A stretch of DNA of 64,000 bases from Megascapheus bottae (GCA_024803745.1 JANJXV010000017.1:1633001-1697000); one strand, 5' to 3'; shown: positions 1 to 13,029, numbered from the stretch's first letter. A program made the numbers and translations. Notes: generated by a model not told the origin, from the sequence alone.

Positions 1-1962
1 CAAAATGATGATTGAATGACTTGATGTCTACACTTGATTGAGTCAATATGGAAATAATGTAATCCTACCATTTTCTTTTTAAAAATGTGTAAGTTTTAAT
101 CATATTCCAAAATGCAAGATATTAGGGAAGAGTTTTTGTAATTTCTCTTTCTGAGACAAATTTAAATGATTAAAATTTAAGATATTTAAAGCACACACAC
201 ATGTAGAAATCATAGGTAACTGAATGCATATAAAATATATACACATCACTATGATTTGAATGTGTTCACTCCAAAATTGCATGTGTTTCTAATGTGGTAA
301 CATACAAAAGTAGGTTATTAAATTGGTGGTAAGTCCATCAATAGGATTGTTGCATTTATTGTAAAAAAATGACAGAAAGACTGTTCCTCTTTGCCTTTTA
401 TAATTCTGCATGCCTACTTTCTGCCACAGGGAAACACAAGACAGTCATCAACAGACATCACAGGCCAATGCATTAATCTTGGTATTTTCAACCTTCAGGA
501 ACTGTGGGAAATAAATTCTTTATTAATTGCACCATTTTTGGTGTCTTATTACTGTAGCACAAATGCATTGACACATATAAACACAAAAATATACAAATAT
601 ATAAATTCAAATATACCATTAAAGTCCATAGTATAAATGACTTCAATTTGCTTAGTCTCAAATACTTCTGGAAAATTTGTGTTTCTTCAAAACAAAGTAG
701 TTGCTCTTTTGATTTGTTCCTGTTCATCCAAATCTATTTGATCCATTTAGGAAGATCAAGTTCTCCAAACATTAATATGGGATTATAAAAATCTTTATAT
801 CAAGATTACGTATTTCAAGTAGTTCAAATCAAACATGTCCATGGTAAATGCATGTTAAGTTGCAGTAGATAAAATGAACTAATCAAATCAGTGGCTAGGG
901 TCAGCTTTTCTAATGCATGGTGTCAGTTACATGTCATAGAATGTGTAGGATATTTCAGTGGAACAGAAGAAATTTAGTGTAGGTGAAGTATAAGAGGATC
1001 AGAAGGAAAATAGGCTTTTGAGCTTAATAACGAGGAGAAATAGAAACACTCTCATGCAAAAGAGAGGTAAGAAAAAATGGGAGAGTCCCAGAATCTATGA
1101 GTGTTATGCATCTGAGACTTCAGAAGTTTTTGCAGAAGTCTACTGAATTTGTCATTACTTGTCCTACAAATCATTCCTCCCTCCATCACAGCAGAATGCT
1201 GCACTCCTGCTGCATTGTTTGGCCTCTGCAGGTACACTTGTTAGATGCTCTTTCCTAATTGTTTGGTTTGGGTATAGACAAATATAGTTAGTAATGTCTT
1301 GTTCCTTAGATTGTATTAAACATGAATAATTGTATTCTTTACCTGATAAATGTACTATCAAATGGCCCATAGCTGATTCTGTTCACTATATTTTTCTTTA
1401 TGCTTCTCTTTCATCATTTTTATATTTACTGGTATTTCCACACTCAGCTGCATGTTTAATATAATGAATTTTCAAAAATTCCAAGGTGAAAAATGTTTTG
1501 TTCCAAAAACTTCTGTTGGTTTCTGTCACTTGTCTTGGAGAACTGACAGCTTATGTAGTTACTCCTTCCTGAGAAAGTGTATGACCTTTTGGAGCTTAAT
1601 GTTCTATCGTATCTCCTGTTTTACTCTTCTTTGCAGAAAAGGTCTGACTCAGAAGAATTTTGTCATCCCTAGTTTGAGTCCAGGAGTCTATAAAAAAAAC
1701 TTAATCTCAAATATATAGTTTAGACATATTTAAGTACAAGCCAGAGGTCCTTAATTTAAGTTGCTAACTTGTAAAAATATAAGGAAAAGAATAGATAAGT
1801 TCATGTATTAAAATTTAAATAATTTTCCTGAATATTGATAGGAAATCCCCTCTTCATTAGTCTTTATGTAACTAGTTCATAAATTTATGTTTCTTTTATG
1901 ATACATACAGACGTTTTGTCATTAACTTAAAAAGTTTTGCTAAGGAAAAGCTTTTATATAAT
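1..1962. other. AT-rich unassigned DNA
   Basis: I see no gene, splice-flanked exon or recognisable repeat here. The open frames are short, overlap on both strands and show no domain. Composition is strongly AT-rich. Confidence 0.5.
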
Positions 1963-2252
1963 CAAAACAAAAGCCACATAATGTGGGATTATTGTTCTTA
2001 ATGTACTATGTTATTTCTCATCTCTTTTGTTGTCCCTTGGTTATCTCATATTGTTACAGTATCTTACCTTGTTATCTGATATATTGTATATATGTTTATT
2101 TGTTTATTAAATAGGGTAAGGAGGGGGAAAACAAGATGGGGGAGGGAAATTGGGACAAAAACATGAGAAGGGGTATCAATGTTTGTGAAATAATGCACCT
2201 TCTATCTGTCAAATATAATGTAACCCTTCTATTAATTATAATAAAAATATAT
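1963..2252 (+). mobile_element. L1 3'UTR fragment (5'-truncated)
   Basis: Line by line this matches the 3' end of the L1 at 51322-53138. It runs from 'caaaagccacataatg' through 'cttaatgtactatgtt', a G-rich stretch (gggaaaacaagatgggg) and the terminal 'aatgcaccttctatctg', ending in an A-rich tail near 2250. It contains no ORF2 sequence, so it is a severely 5'-truncated copy. Several substitutions against the 53-kb copy make it older than that one. Confidence 0.85.
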
Positions 2253-4035
2253 GAAATTCTTTTGGTAGCTTAACCTTTTAAAATAAAAGCTTTATTAAAT
2301 CATAATAATTGTTTGAGATATATGTATATGATATATTCTCTGTCATATATACATCTGCTTATATTTTAAGTATAACTCTAGCTTATTCCTCACCTTCACT
2401 TGGCACTGTATGAATCACTTGTACACCTTGAAATTTCCATTTTTCTAGCTACTAAAATTTATGCTCTATTAGGAAAAAGTCTACTAAATATAATGCTATA
2501 ATCAGGATTTGCTCTTTCAGTTTTAAATTAGTTTTACTTCAAACAAAATACTTTCTGTGCTTTGTAGACAGTTGAAAGATTTGTTTAAAATAAATTACCA
2601 CATAATATGTTTCAGAAAAAGAAGTTTGCTCTTGTCAGTCATTTGTGGTAACTTCTTTAGCAGCTTCACAGACAATTGCATTTAATTAAATGTTTTAGAG
2701 ATTTCTTTTAAAGCAATCATTGCTTCAATAGCTATGCTGAAGAAATTAATACTTTTCTTTAACACTTTCTCACATTTCATGGCACATTTTCTACAACTTA
2801 AGTGATTGACATAGAAGATAAATATCACAAGGAATTCATTGATTTTAAGGAGTTACAATGATTCTGAAATTTATTCACGTATATGTATTTATACTGGTGT
2901 CATAAGTGTATAACTTAAGTATATCTAATTTATATATACTATATACATATAAAGGACAAATATATAGCTAAAGTACACTTGTACATACATATTTGAGGAA
3001 TAAATCTACAATGCCAGTTTTTAGCAAATGCATTCAGCATTTTATTTTTATGGTTATTTTTTGTACCAAATGCATTCATTTCATTAATGGTTTCAACAAA
3101 CAGTTGAAACTTCTTAAGCACCTTCTTAAGCCCTTACATCATCATGGTCTGTTGCGAGGCCTTCATTAACATGACTCACTGTCATCAATGATGCTGGAAT
3201 CATGATAGGACATATGGCAGTGTTTTTACAGCATTCAAGTAGGCAGGACCACAGAAAAGACTCCCAAGCAGCAATGCCATTGGGTAAAGCATGTATTCCT
3301 AGAATTGCTAGACTTGTGACTGCTGTATAACTAGAATCTAAGTTACAAGAAGCAATAAGGTGCGCCTGGAAAACTAGGCTGTCAGGAGGCTTCCTGGCAC
3401 AGAAGCTCTGCACCATTTCATCATCTATGAGATTGGTAGGAAGGAGAGGAGTAACTAAACACAAGAGCATGGGTTATAAGATATCAGTAAAGTATGTTAC
3501 TGAAGGAACTATATACAATGTACATACTAGCTAAACAAATTTAGTGTCTTTAAAAGGACTAAATAATATCTGCAACTTCTATTAACTTTATTATTTTTTT
3601 CTCCTAATGTGACCTATAGCTGTACATTTAAAAATCCTGGAAAATACAGCAATGTTGTTGGCCTGAACAAAATTAAAGTTGTAAAAAAGTCCCTATGAAT
3701 TCAGAAAATACTAAAGTGAATTTCTAATGAGGATTTGAGTCATTAATTAGGCACGTTCACTAACATTTATTAAGGAGAACTGATAACATGATTCTCAATT
3801 TAAATTCATCTTTCTGACCTTATCCTTCATCTAATTCTTGCACATATCCCATCATGGTCCTATAAAATTGAATTGATGGACTATGTCATTAAGCGGTAAT
3901 TATTTGCCACATATTATGGGCTGTAAGAATTAAATGTGGTAGAGCTCTTGTCCTTGAGATACTTTAGAGGTTTTAAACAGGAAACCATCTGCATTCTAAC
4001 ATCTACTTAGTTGTGTGTGTATTAAAAGATCATTG
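2253..4035. other. AT-rich unassigned DNA
   Basis: No repeat family recognised. It contains the less AT-rich island at 3126-3470, listed separately. Confidence 0.45.
3126..3470 (-). other. unidentified open stretch, possible decayed retrocopy
   Basis: The minus strand is open for 114 codons and the plus strand has a frame with only two stops over the same span. The segment is less AT-rich than its flanks. I do not recognise the translation on either strand and see no splice-site arrangement, signal peptide or motif. Two-strand openness without a motif is common by chance. It could be an old processed pseudogene or unclassified repeat. No function is proposed. Confidence 0.2.
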
Positions 4036-4335
4036 TTAGCTGGAGGGCTAGTAGCTCATGACTAATTCTAGCTATTTAGGAAATTGAAATCTGAGGATCT
4101 TGGTTTGAATCCAGCCTTTGTGGACGTCCATGAATGCTTCTCTCCAATTAACAACTCAAAAATAAACTGTGAAGCGGCAGTTCAAGTGGTAGAGCACCAG
4201 TTTGAGCATCAGAACACTGAGGGATGGTGCCCTGGACCTCAGTTCAAGTTCCAGTGCTGGCACAAGAAGGAGCGGGGAGAAAAGGGGAGGAAGAGAAGAG
4301 GAAGAAGGGGGGAAGAAGAGGAGCTTTGTTAAGGA
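4036..4335 (+). mobile_element. Geo-type SINE with purine-rich tail
   Basis: The body runs from 'agctggagggctagtagctc' through 'tctgaggatcttgg', 'ctctccaattaac' and 'agttcaagtggtagagcacc' to 'agttccagtgctggc'. The tail (about 4264-4333) is a purine run of G/A triplets. The diverged body suggests an old copy. The open frames across it come from the SINE and its tail and are not genes. Confidence 0.75.
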
Positions 4336-5804
4336 GCACAAACCCTTCCTATCTACTCTTTGTTATTCTCTTGTATAAGCTTGAAATCCAAGCACAATGA
4401 ATTTTCTAATACATAATCATTCTTGTATTGGCAAATATTGCTATTCCATAGACAGTCTTCTTTCTATAGATTCTGTGTGACTGTGTGATATGGCTAAGAA
4501 ATAGATGTTTCTTTGAAGATAGTTAAAAACTAGGCAAATATTTCATACACAAGTAATTGCCAGAAAATTTTTATCATAGCCTCCTTTCCACTCTGAAGCC
4601 CTTACTCACTCTGTTTTCATTTGTTGTTTCCTTCAAGTGTTCTACCAATCTAAATATCAAATATGAAAAAAGAGAAGACTTTTCCTTTTCTATTTTACTT
4701 GCCTTTAATAATATGTAACTGTATTGTACTCAGATTAAATACCATTGTATTACCTATAATTTTTTTCTTTTAACCCTTACAGAAGACAACATGACCATTC
4801 TTTTTTTAAATGCCAATAGTAATAAAAGGTAGATCTCAAGATTTTACTAACATTATATATCTATTATACTATTATTTAAATAGAAATAGAACAATAAGAT
4901 AGCATATTAATTAGTATAATTCATATAAATAGCTAGTATAATAGTAATCACCACAGTATATAAATAAGTATGCCAAAAAGCTGTGAGATTTGGAACTTAA
5001 TTGGAGGTGGATGATCTGTTTCATTATTTCACATTTTAGCATCTCTGAAATTGCAATATGCATATGTAGTACATTTCATGGTCTTTCTTTCTCTTCTGGT
5101 CAGGCAACATTTGAATCTGATGCTCATTTCCTGTTATCTGAGCAGGTATGCTTGTGCTCTGTGATAACATGTCACACAACGACCCCTCTCAATACTATTT
5201 AAAGACTGTAAGGAGCGACTATCTAATCCTTTATTGCTTTAATGTTTTAAAATCACACTTTGAGATTTATGAAGAATTATCTTCAGTACTAGTGGGATAG
5301 CTGTCAAGTGTTTAAAGAGCTCAGAAATATTTGAAGGATTTTCTGAAATATCCTATATCACCAATTCCCTTCAATTTGAAGAATACTACTTGACTAGAAG
5401 GCATATGAAGTGATATCGTTAGGGTGAAAAGGTGTAAGAGAAAAATCCATGCTTGGATCGAGATGGCATTTTCAGTACCTTCATTTTATTTATGATTACA
5501 AGAGAATGATTGTATCAAAATTATATTTCAAACCGAATCTCTTTCAATAAGTATAATAAAGATTGCATGTGATGATAAAAATTTTGCATCATTTTAAATT
5601 GGTATCATTTGAAGTTATTCATAGAGCAAAGAAAATAATACATGTAAGACTATGTCCACCATCTTGGAAAATTGATGCGAAATTATCACTGATATTTTCT
5701 TATAGGAAGTAACTGGATTTTTTTTTAAAGTTTTGGGTAATTTTGCAGAATCATCTGTCTATGGATGAACTGTGGCTATATATCCTACTTATTATATAAA
5801 TGCC
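4336..5804. other. AT-rich unassigned DNA
   Basis: Nothing recognised. The short open frame at 4990-5202 has no recognisable domain. Confidence 0.45.
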
Positions 5805-6035
5805 AACCCAAGTACCTGTGGATGACACCTGTAATACTAGCTATGCAGGAGACTGAGATCTGGGAATGGAGATTCTATGCCAGGCCAGATAGGGAAGTCT
5901 GTGAGACTCTTTTCTCCAATTAACCACCAAAAAGCCAGAAGTAGAGTTTTGGCCCTTGAGCCTCGAGTGCAAAAGCTCAGGGACAGTACCCAATGCTCTG
6001 CGTTCAAGCTCTAGGACCAACACAAAAAATTAAAA
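5805..6035 (+). mobile_element. Geo-type SINE
   Basis: Diagnostic blocks in order are 'cacctgtaatactagctatg', 'gagactgagatctggg', 'gtctgtgagactct', 'ctccaattaaccacc' and 'caaaagctcagggacagta', followed by an A-rich tail. It is followed head-to-tail by a second Geo copy at 6040. Confidence 0.75.
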
Positions 6036-6039
6036 TAAG

Positions 6040-6285
6040 AGGTCAGGTGGATACTATAGGTTTGTATCTGTAATCATAACTACTCGGGAGGATGACTATT
6101 TGAAGCCAAGCTAGGCAGAAAAAGTTCATGAGACTCTTATATCCAATTAACCAACCAAAAGCCTGAAGTGGAGATGTGGCTTAAGTGGTAGAATATTAAC
6201 TCTGAACAAAAAAGCTTAGGAGCAGTGCCTAGGTCCTGAGTTCAAACCCCTAGACTGGTGCGAGAAACAAAATAAAAACAACAAT
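6040..6285 (+). mobile_element. Geo-type SINE, tandem with previous copy
   Basis: It has 'atctgtaatcataactactc', 'catgagactcttatatcc', 'aattaaccaacc', 'ggcttaagtggtagaatatt' and 'cctgagttcaaacccc', then an A-rich tail. It begins about 5 bp after the A-rich tail of the preceding SINE. Insertion into an existing A-rich tail is a common L1-driven outcome. Confidence 0.75.
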
Positions 6286-6819
6286 AAAGATATAAAGGCT
6301 CGAGAATGTAAAACAGGATATAACGTAATAGTAATTGTTTCTAATTTGCAACAAGTTCTTCAAAGGGGTATAGGTTTTTAATTGTATGGGAAAATAATTC
6401 AATCAAACTAGAAACTTTTATTTATAGAATTTTTTCAACTAGATTTCATTATTTCATTTTGCCAAATAGATTTCTTGAAGCATAACAGAGACTGACTTTA
6501 GGCTATCTGTGATATAATATTCTTGTCCTTTATTTTACAAGATATTCATAAGCACTTAGAAAAAACAATTTGATAAGAAGCAATAAGGAACCCTCTAATA
6601 CCTGTTTTCTTACTTTAAAATTATATTCCCACAAATATTATCCTTTATTTAAATCAGCATAAGCCCTTATAATAAGTAAGTAGAACTTTCTGATGACAGC
6701 TATGAAGCAATAACTTACTATATGCTTTAAAAAATATATTCCATCAGAGAAGCATAGAAAAACATGGAAACATTAGGTCCTAACACAATGGCATCTTACA
6801 TTTGCTCTGTTTAAAACTT
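6286..6819. other. AT-rich unassigned DNA
   Basis: Nothing recognised beyond A/T-rich single-copy-like sequence. Confidence 0.4.
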
Positions 6820-7049
6820 ATTTTTATTTTTTTGTCTGCCATGGAACTTGAACTCTGGACCTGGGCACTGTCTCTGAGCTCTTCAGCTCAAGGCTACCAC
6901 CTCACCCCTTGAGCAATACCTCTACTTACAGTTTTCTGGAGGTTAATTGGAGATAAGACCTTAGTGCCTAGGCTGGCTTCGAACTGTGATCCTCAGATCT
7001 CGGCCTCCTGAGTCGCTAACATTATAGGCATGAACTACTGTGTCTGGCT
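6820..7049 (-). mobile_element. Geo-type SINE (antisense)
   Basis: Reading the minus strand, it starts at 'cagccagacacagtag' (7049), continues through 'ctgaggatcacagttcg' and 'tctccaattaacctcc', and ends at a T-rich stretch at 6820-6837 that is the A-rich tail in antisense. It is moderately diverged from the copies near 60 kb. Confidence 0.75.
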
Positions 7050-8375
7050 GTTTAAAATCATTGATTTCAGTTTACCAGAGTCTCTTTCCCTGGCTCATAA
7101 ATTCAACTAAGACCTATAAATGTATTTTTCTTTACAACATTAGAAGTATGTGAGGTATAATGGCACTGTTCTCATTATTTTGACCATTAGGAAGTACTTT
7201 GGTCAACCCATAGAATTTACCTTACCATTGCATTATTATTTAGGCACAATCTGTCCACTGCACCTAACTTTGTTCTTGTTGACAGCAGGAATCCATTGCT
7301 CCATCTTTACATCCACGGTACCTAACTCATGTTCTTTTGTCAAGTGCTCCAAAAAATACAACAAATGGAATAGAAACAACACAGGTTAAAGACCTCATCT
7401 TCCTGGAGTGTCCTTCCCAGTAGGAAACTAGTAAATACCTTGTTAATAAATTACTGGGAGATAAAAGGTCATTGAACTTTCTCCCAAATTATAAGCATTT
7501 ATAAAGCAGCAGACAATATAAAAAAAGAATAATTTCAGCATTATTTGTACGTCTGACCTTTGAGGCATTGCCAATTCACCCTTCAAAACCCAGATCTCCC
7601 TTCAAAGCCATCCTGTCCTGCTCAGCTGCAGATGGAGCTGTCAGGCAGGCCGGAAGGCATGCCTTCCTGACCCTACTTCCTGACTGGAGGCCAGCTGTAA
7701 GCCTGGGAAAAGTAGGGTTTCAATAGATAAGCCAATAAATTGGCTTAATTAGCTTCATTACATGGAAAAATAATATATATATATATTTATTATATGTACA
7801 ATTATCTGAATTAGATGAATCTCTTTTGCATATTCTATCCTAATGGACCCTGACAATTTCAGAGTGTTAGCGATACAATTGAGAAATCTTGGTTTAATTG
7901 AATATATCCTATAGACTACATGTCATTAACAGGGTTCTAATTGAATCTTTCTTTACATATTTAATGTCTAACTCATTCTGAAGGTTCCAGAAGATGGGAA
8001 AGTTGTAAATGAAAAGGTTGTAATGAGGTTGACTGTTAACACCTTGACAATTAACTGCAGATTTTAGTGACTGACAATTGCTACTTACAAGCACATTTCT
8101 GTCTATAGACTAATTTCACTGAATCTCTGCCTAGAATTGGTTGAAAGAACAGAGTTCTATCTCCATGGTATGTAAAACAGGGTTGTGTAAGAAGTCTTGA
8201 ATCTCTTAACAGGAAGATAATTATTTTATTGGGAGTAAACTTATTTTCAAACCTCAGTTCCTAACTATACTCTTGGACATTTACATTTTGTCTCTTTTAT
8301 CAGGTTATGTGACCTACCCCTGCCTCTCTTCAAACTCTAGGATCTCTCATTAATCCTTACAGGGGTTGGAAAGTC
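7050..8375. other. unassigned DNA
   Basis: No gene or repeat family recognised. A locally GC-rich spot at 7610-7720 holds a perfect 16-bp palindrome, 'ggaaggcatgccttcc' (7652-7667). A (TA)n run lies near 7770-7790. Confidence 0.4.
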
Positions 8376-9138
8376 TTTTTTAATTTTATTTTTATTGTCC
8401 AGATAATGTATAGAGGAGTTATAGGTACATTTGCCAGATAGTAGGTGCATTACTTCTCACACATTGATACCTCTTCCCCTTTTTTGTCTCCATTTCCCTT
8501 CCCCTACCCCCTCCCAATTATATTGTTTCCCCCTTCCCTTTCCTATATCAAATAATCATATATATATAATATACCAGGTAACAATATAGCAACAATATGA
8601 TATTAACCAAAGGGCAACAAAGGAGAAGAGAAATAACATGGTACATTAAGAACAACAATCACTTGAGATAAAGTTCTTGTTTCCATAGTCTAGAGATCCT
8701 CCCATTTAGTCTTATCCTATACGGCTTTATGAATCTAGGTTTTGTACTATTGTAATCCTCTCCCAGGAAAGTCCTAGATTTGTATTATTACATATGAGGG
8801 AAACTATTAAGCCTATGTTCATTTGGGTTTGGCTAACTAAATCTCCATTTCCTTACAAATGGAGTGATGTCATTCTTTCTGATGGCTGCATAGAATTCCA
8901 TTGTGTATAAATACCACATCTTGTTGATCCAATCATTTACTGAGGGGCATCTGGGTTGGTTATGTATCTTTGCTATGTTATATAGTGCTGCAATGAACAT
9001 TGTTGTGGTAGTGGATTTAGTGGATTTAGTATGTCCTTGTTTCTGGGCGATTGGGTAAATGCCAAGTAGTGGAATTGCTGGGTCATAGGGAAGCTCTATG
9101 TTTAGTCTTCTGTGGAATCACCATACTGCTGGAAAGGC
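8376..9138 (-). mobile_element. L1 fragment (3'UTR plus ORF2 C-terminus, antisense)
   Basis: The + strand reads as the reverse complement of the L1 3' end. It starts with a T-rich tail, then 'tttgccagatagtaggtgc', the pyrimidine-rich C/T block (8466-8540), 'taacatggtacattaagaac', and the ORF2 end near 8840 ('aactaaatctccatttcc'). It stops at about 9138 inside the ORF2 C-terminal region ('ccatactgctggaaagg'). It is colinear with 42060-42840 but more diverged, with a small duplication at 9010-9025 (tagtggatt repeated). It is a 5'-truncated dead copy. Confidence 0.9.
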
Positions 9139-9744
9139 TTATTATTTTAAGGATAAAAGAGGCATGGAAAACTTAAGCCAGTTCCATGGGGAACAGTTAT
9201 ACAAAATTGAAAAAATAATTTAGGTTCTCCAATAATAGTGCCAATTTATTTGTTTGTTGTCTGTCTGTAGTGGTTAGTTCACACCTGTTTCCGTCAACAG
9301 CATAAGTAGCATGGGCTCTCTTAACAGCTGCTTCTTGTGGGTTATTTTCAGTGACAGAAAGTACATCAATTTCTCAATGGTACCTTAGATAACAGCAAAT
9401 ATGAGAGAAACAAGGTGAGCAGGGATGGTTTTGTACAAGAATTAAATGAGTAAGAACTGAAATAAACAAAAAGGAAAAAATGTATGAACTCAGATTGTTC
9501 ATTCTTGTCTTTCCTTTTTCCCCTTCTCCTAGTCCTTTGAAAGACTCAGAAACCTGTATAAAAATACACAAAGATGCACACAGCTAAATTTTTGAGACAA
9601 ATAGAAATTGGAAAGTAAAGATAGCTGAATGTGGATTGTAGCAGAATGGTGATAGATATTGAAATTAATCATTCTGGCCAAGTAGTCCAGGAAAGTCATT
9701 TGTATTTTTGAACACTTGGATGGGCTAACCAAGATACTTTGCCA
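9139..9744. other. unassigned DNA
   Basis: Nothing recognised. The short minus-strand frames at 9374-9759 show no domain. Confidence 0.4.
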
Positions 9745-9850
9745 AGATTCAGTTCTCACAACAACCCAATAAGCTAGACAATATTATGGTAATTTTTTCA
9801 GATGATGAAACTTTGGTTCAGAATATTAAGTAGCATATACAAGTTCTACA
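9745..9850 (-). mobile_element. MIR SINE fragment
   Basis: The + strand carries the reverse complement of the MIR core: 'ctcacaacaacccaataag', 'cagatgatgaaactttggtt' and 'attaagtagcatatac', in the right order and spacing for the mammal-wide MIR family. It is highly diverged, as expected for a pre-placental-radiation repeat. Confidence 0.7.
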
Positions 9851-10139
9851 GACTTGAATGAGTTACTCTAAATAAAAGACAATAAAGTTGTAGGAGACAT
9901 AAAATGAGATTTTGGACTATCAGAAGTATTAAGAAACTGATATAACAATGTCAAACATTCCAAATTTAGCATAAAGAAGAGATAAATGATACACAAACTA
10001 AGGATTTGACTCCAAAAATGACAAGCCAAATCAGTGTGTTCTTCAAATACTAAATGTTTCCCACATTTGTACTGTAGTGGAAATTTATTTAACAAACTGG
10101 AAGCTTTATCTACCTTTTTTCAGCATGCTTTTTATCCAC
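9851..10139. other. unassigned DNA
   Basis: Nothing recognised. Confidence 0.4.
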
Positions 10140-10605
10140 TTTAGAAATACTAGAGGGTGAACTCAGGGCTGGCATTCTACCACTTGAATCACATATCTGG
10201 TACTGTTTATTCCCTGCGATTTTTATTTTTGTTATTGTTTCATAGTTATATATAGCATTATATGAATACAATGCATTTTCAGATAAGGTATCAGCTCCTG
10301 GTCAGAAATTCACTTGATCTGCAATCCAGCTACTTTAGGTTTCTCATTCTTGCTGGTAAGAACCACAGCAATGGAATTCCTTCTGAGGAGTTGATGTCTC
10401 AGAGACTTCTCTCACTTGCTGTCCTGGTACTGCAACCTTCCCAGCTTTTAGCTTCCCACATAATTGAAATGACAGGCATACACACACTGCCTATAGGTTA
10501 AGGAATATTGTAAAGTTTTCTGCCCAGGCTGGCCTGATCAGCCATCCATGTCACTGGGATTATAGACACAAGCAAATACCTCCTGACTTCACATATACTT
10601 GTTCT
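10140..10605 (-). mobile_element. degraded SINE sequence (Geo-like pieces)
   Basis: Two pieces look SINE-derived in antisense. One is 'ggctggcattctaccacttg' near 10170-10190. The other is about 10375-10600, with 'ctgcccaggctggcctgat' and 'actgggattatagacacaag'. The intervening sequence is not SINE-like, so this may be two old insertions or one broken copy. The 79-codon plus-strand frame here is most likely a by-product. Confidence 0.35.
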
Positions 10606-11360
10606 CTTTCTCCTGAGTGGCACTGTGACTGTAAAGAAGACTTCTAGAACCTGTGATATGGCAAATAAGAAATACCTTTTTACAAGTGAGATTAATTACC
10701 TGAATTCAGAGTTTAACTCTGCTACTATGACTTCAACTTTTGGGATCTTTGCTTATAGTAGACAGTTGAACTAGGTGAAATGTACATTTTTATCACTAGT
10801 TCATTGTAATCCTGTGGTTTTCCATCAGTGATAAGTAAAAGAGTTGAATGGTTGTGCCTGTAACTGTTTCTGTTTTACTCCTTTGGGTGTTCTCCTGTAA
10901 TCATTAACTTGTGACATTTTTGTTATTGTGTTTTGCTTTCTTGTGAGCATTTTTTCCTGTCTTTGAAAAATATCTGTGCACAAGTGATTATTTGTGAGCT
11001 TAAATGTTTAATCTCCTAATGTCTTTGTTTACTTATCTCGCGGTGGAGGTAATACAGTGATATCTACATCTTAAGAGTTGATAGATAATCAAAGTAATAA
11101 AGTTCACAAATACTCTTTGTTACATGGAATATATTGCTTATGAATTCTCAGCAACTATTTATTTGCTCCTCATACTTTTCCAAACTAAATATTGGTCATT
11201 TATACTTTAAAGCTCAGAGATTATCTCCTCAGAAATTAAATGTAGCATCATCTATTTTATTTTCTGGAAAGGAGTAAGTCTACTTTTCCTTCAACTATTG
11301 TCAGTGAAGACATTACCTCTCAAAATGTCCCATTCCCTTCATGTTAATTGGAGCAGACAC
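10606..11360. other. AT-rich unassigned DNA
   Basis: Nothing recognised. Confidence 0.4.
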
Positions 11361-11546
11361 TTTTTGCCATTCCTGGGGCTTGAACTCAGAGCCTGAGCAC
11401 TGTCCTTGGCCTTCTCAAGTTTAGAGCTCTACCACTTGAGCCAAAATACCACTTCTGGCTTTTTCTGTGTATGTTGTACTGAAGAATCGAACCCAGGTCT
11501 TTGCATGCTAGGCAAGCACTCTGCCACTAGGCCAAACTCCCAGCCC
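11361..11546 (-). mobile_element. IDL-Geo-type dimeric SINE (antisense)
   Basis: On the minus strand the element starts 'gggctgggagtttggcctag' (11546), carries 'agagtgcttgcctagcatgc' and the box-B-like 'gggttcgattctt', then the second arm with 'ggtagagctctaaacttgag', and ends at 'caggaatggcaaaaa'. It is a close match to copies at 24689, 32871 and 47955. Confidence 0.85.
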
Positions 11547-12254
11547 TGATACTTTTACTTTAGTCATATTCCTGTTCATTCATTGATCTAGACAAACATA
11601 ATGCTGGTTTTTAAATACATTAGTGATTCATGACCTTTCTAACTGAGTTCAGAAAAATCTTTTAGTTATTGAAGCCAAAATACACAAATGTAATCATATC
11701 AAGTCGACAAAAAAACCATTAAATATATTATATAAATATTGTCAACTATATTCTTTTGCTATCAATTGGAAGTTTGTTCTTTTGATAGTTTGTAAAGTGC
11801 GATTAGAATTCTGCCATATTATCTAATTGCACTTGAGAAAGCTTCTGTCAATTTATATTTTCATAAGTATTGTTCAAAAGCATTTGTCTTTCAAAAACAT
11901 TTTCAATTTGGAATAAGCACAAAATATTATACTAAACATGAAAACAAATGCAAGTTTTAATTTTCTTTTGTTACCTTTTTCAGAAATTAGAAGGGCTAGA
12001 AATTTTTTTCTAATGTAAAATAGTAGCAACTATGCTTTGGTTGGTATGTAAAAGTCTCTAGATAAGTAATGGAATTATTGAAAAATTTTTTCTTCAAATA
12101 TTACTAATCAGGTAGTCATCATAATGTTAAACAGAATATTGAAAATCAATGAGAAAATTTTAAGACAAAAATGAAACAACAATAAATATCTGACTATTTA
12201 ATCTATTTGGTATGATCAAAAATTAAACTACAATGGCTTGATCTGTGTTTTCAG
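11547..12254. other. AT-rich unassigned DNA
   Basis: Nothing recognised. Confidence 0.4.
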
Positions 12255-12385
12255 ATTCTGAAGCTCCTAGTTAGAATCCCAACTCTGCTGTTTATGAGCT
12301 GTGTAGTTTGGCAAACTTGTTTTTTTTTTTCTCTGCCAAATAACAAAGCAATTTTCATACATTATTGTTGTGAATATTAAATGAC
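12255..12385 (+). mobile_element. MIR SINE fragment
   Basis: It shows the MIR order: 'agaatcccaactctgctg', 'tatgagctgtgtagtttgg', then 'attgttgtgaatattaaatg'. A T10 run interrupts the middle of the element. It is strongly diverged. Confidence 0.7.
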
Positions 12386-13029
12386 AGTTTAAAAATTAAT
12401 ATCACAACTTGTTGAGTAGAAGAAGCTATTAATAAATGCTATAATGACTAATAGAATTTGTTGTGGATATAATATGATTACTGTCATCATGTATAATACA
12501 CCCATACAGAAGCAAAATTGGAGTCGATCTTTGGGAACCTTTTGTGATATGGCTGAGAAAATTCCATACAGGTATTCCCCTGAAAACAATCCCACCATCA
12601 CTCCAACAATTCACCGCCTGCTTCTGTTGCCTGGATTTGTTCACTGTACTTTAAATATTTTACATTTTACCATGTCAAAATCGGGAAAGATGGGACCCAT
12701 TTGAAAACTACTTTTATTTCAGTGTGATTGGATTGTTAGTGTAGACTTCAATAATGAGAAATTTTAATTCTCTTCATGCTTGAAGGGGTTGAAAAATCAT
12801 ATTATATTGGGTTGCTCTTTCTTTAGGAAAGTGATATAATAATGGTAGCAGTGAATAAGAATGGTTATGAAGTAAGGTTATTTTCTTAAAATGCACACAG
12901 TCATTTAAAACCTCAGTACAGTCAACGTGCTAGGGTGATTGACTTGTAGAGAAAAATGTATGAATTGTGCTTTCATTTGATAAGTAGGAATAAAATAAGG
13001 TGGAGTTTTTTTCTTTTTTCATTTTGTAA
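12386..13029. other. unassigned DNA with two-strand open segment
   Basis: 12444-12644 is open on plus and minus strands. Within it, 12511-12572 is bounded by 'ccatacag' and 'ccatacag/gtattc', which loosely resembles an acceptor and donor around a 62-nt in-frame stretch. I do not recognise the peptide and would not call an exon. Confidence 0.2.
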
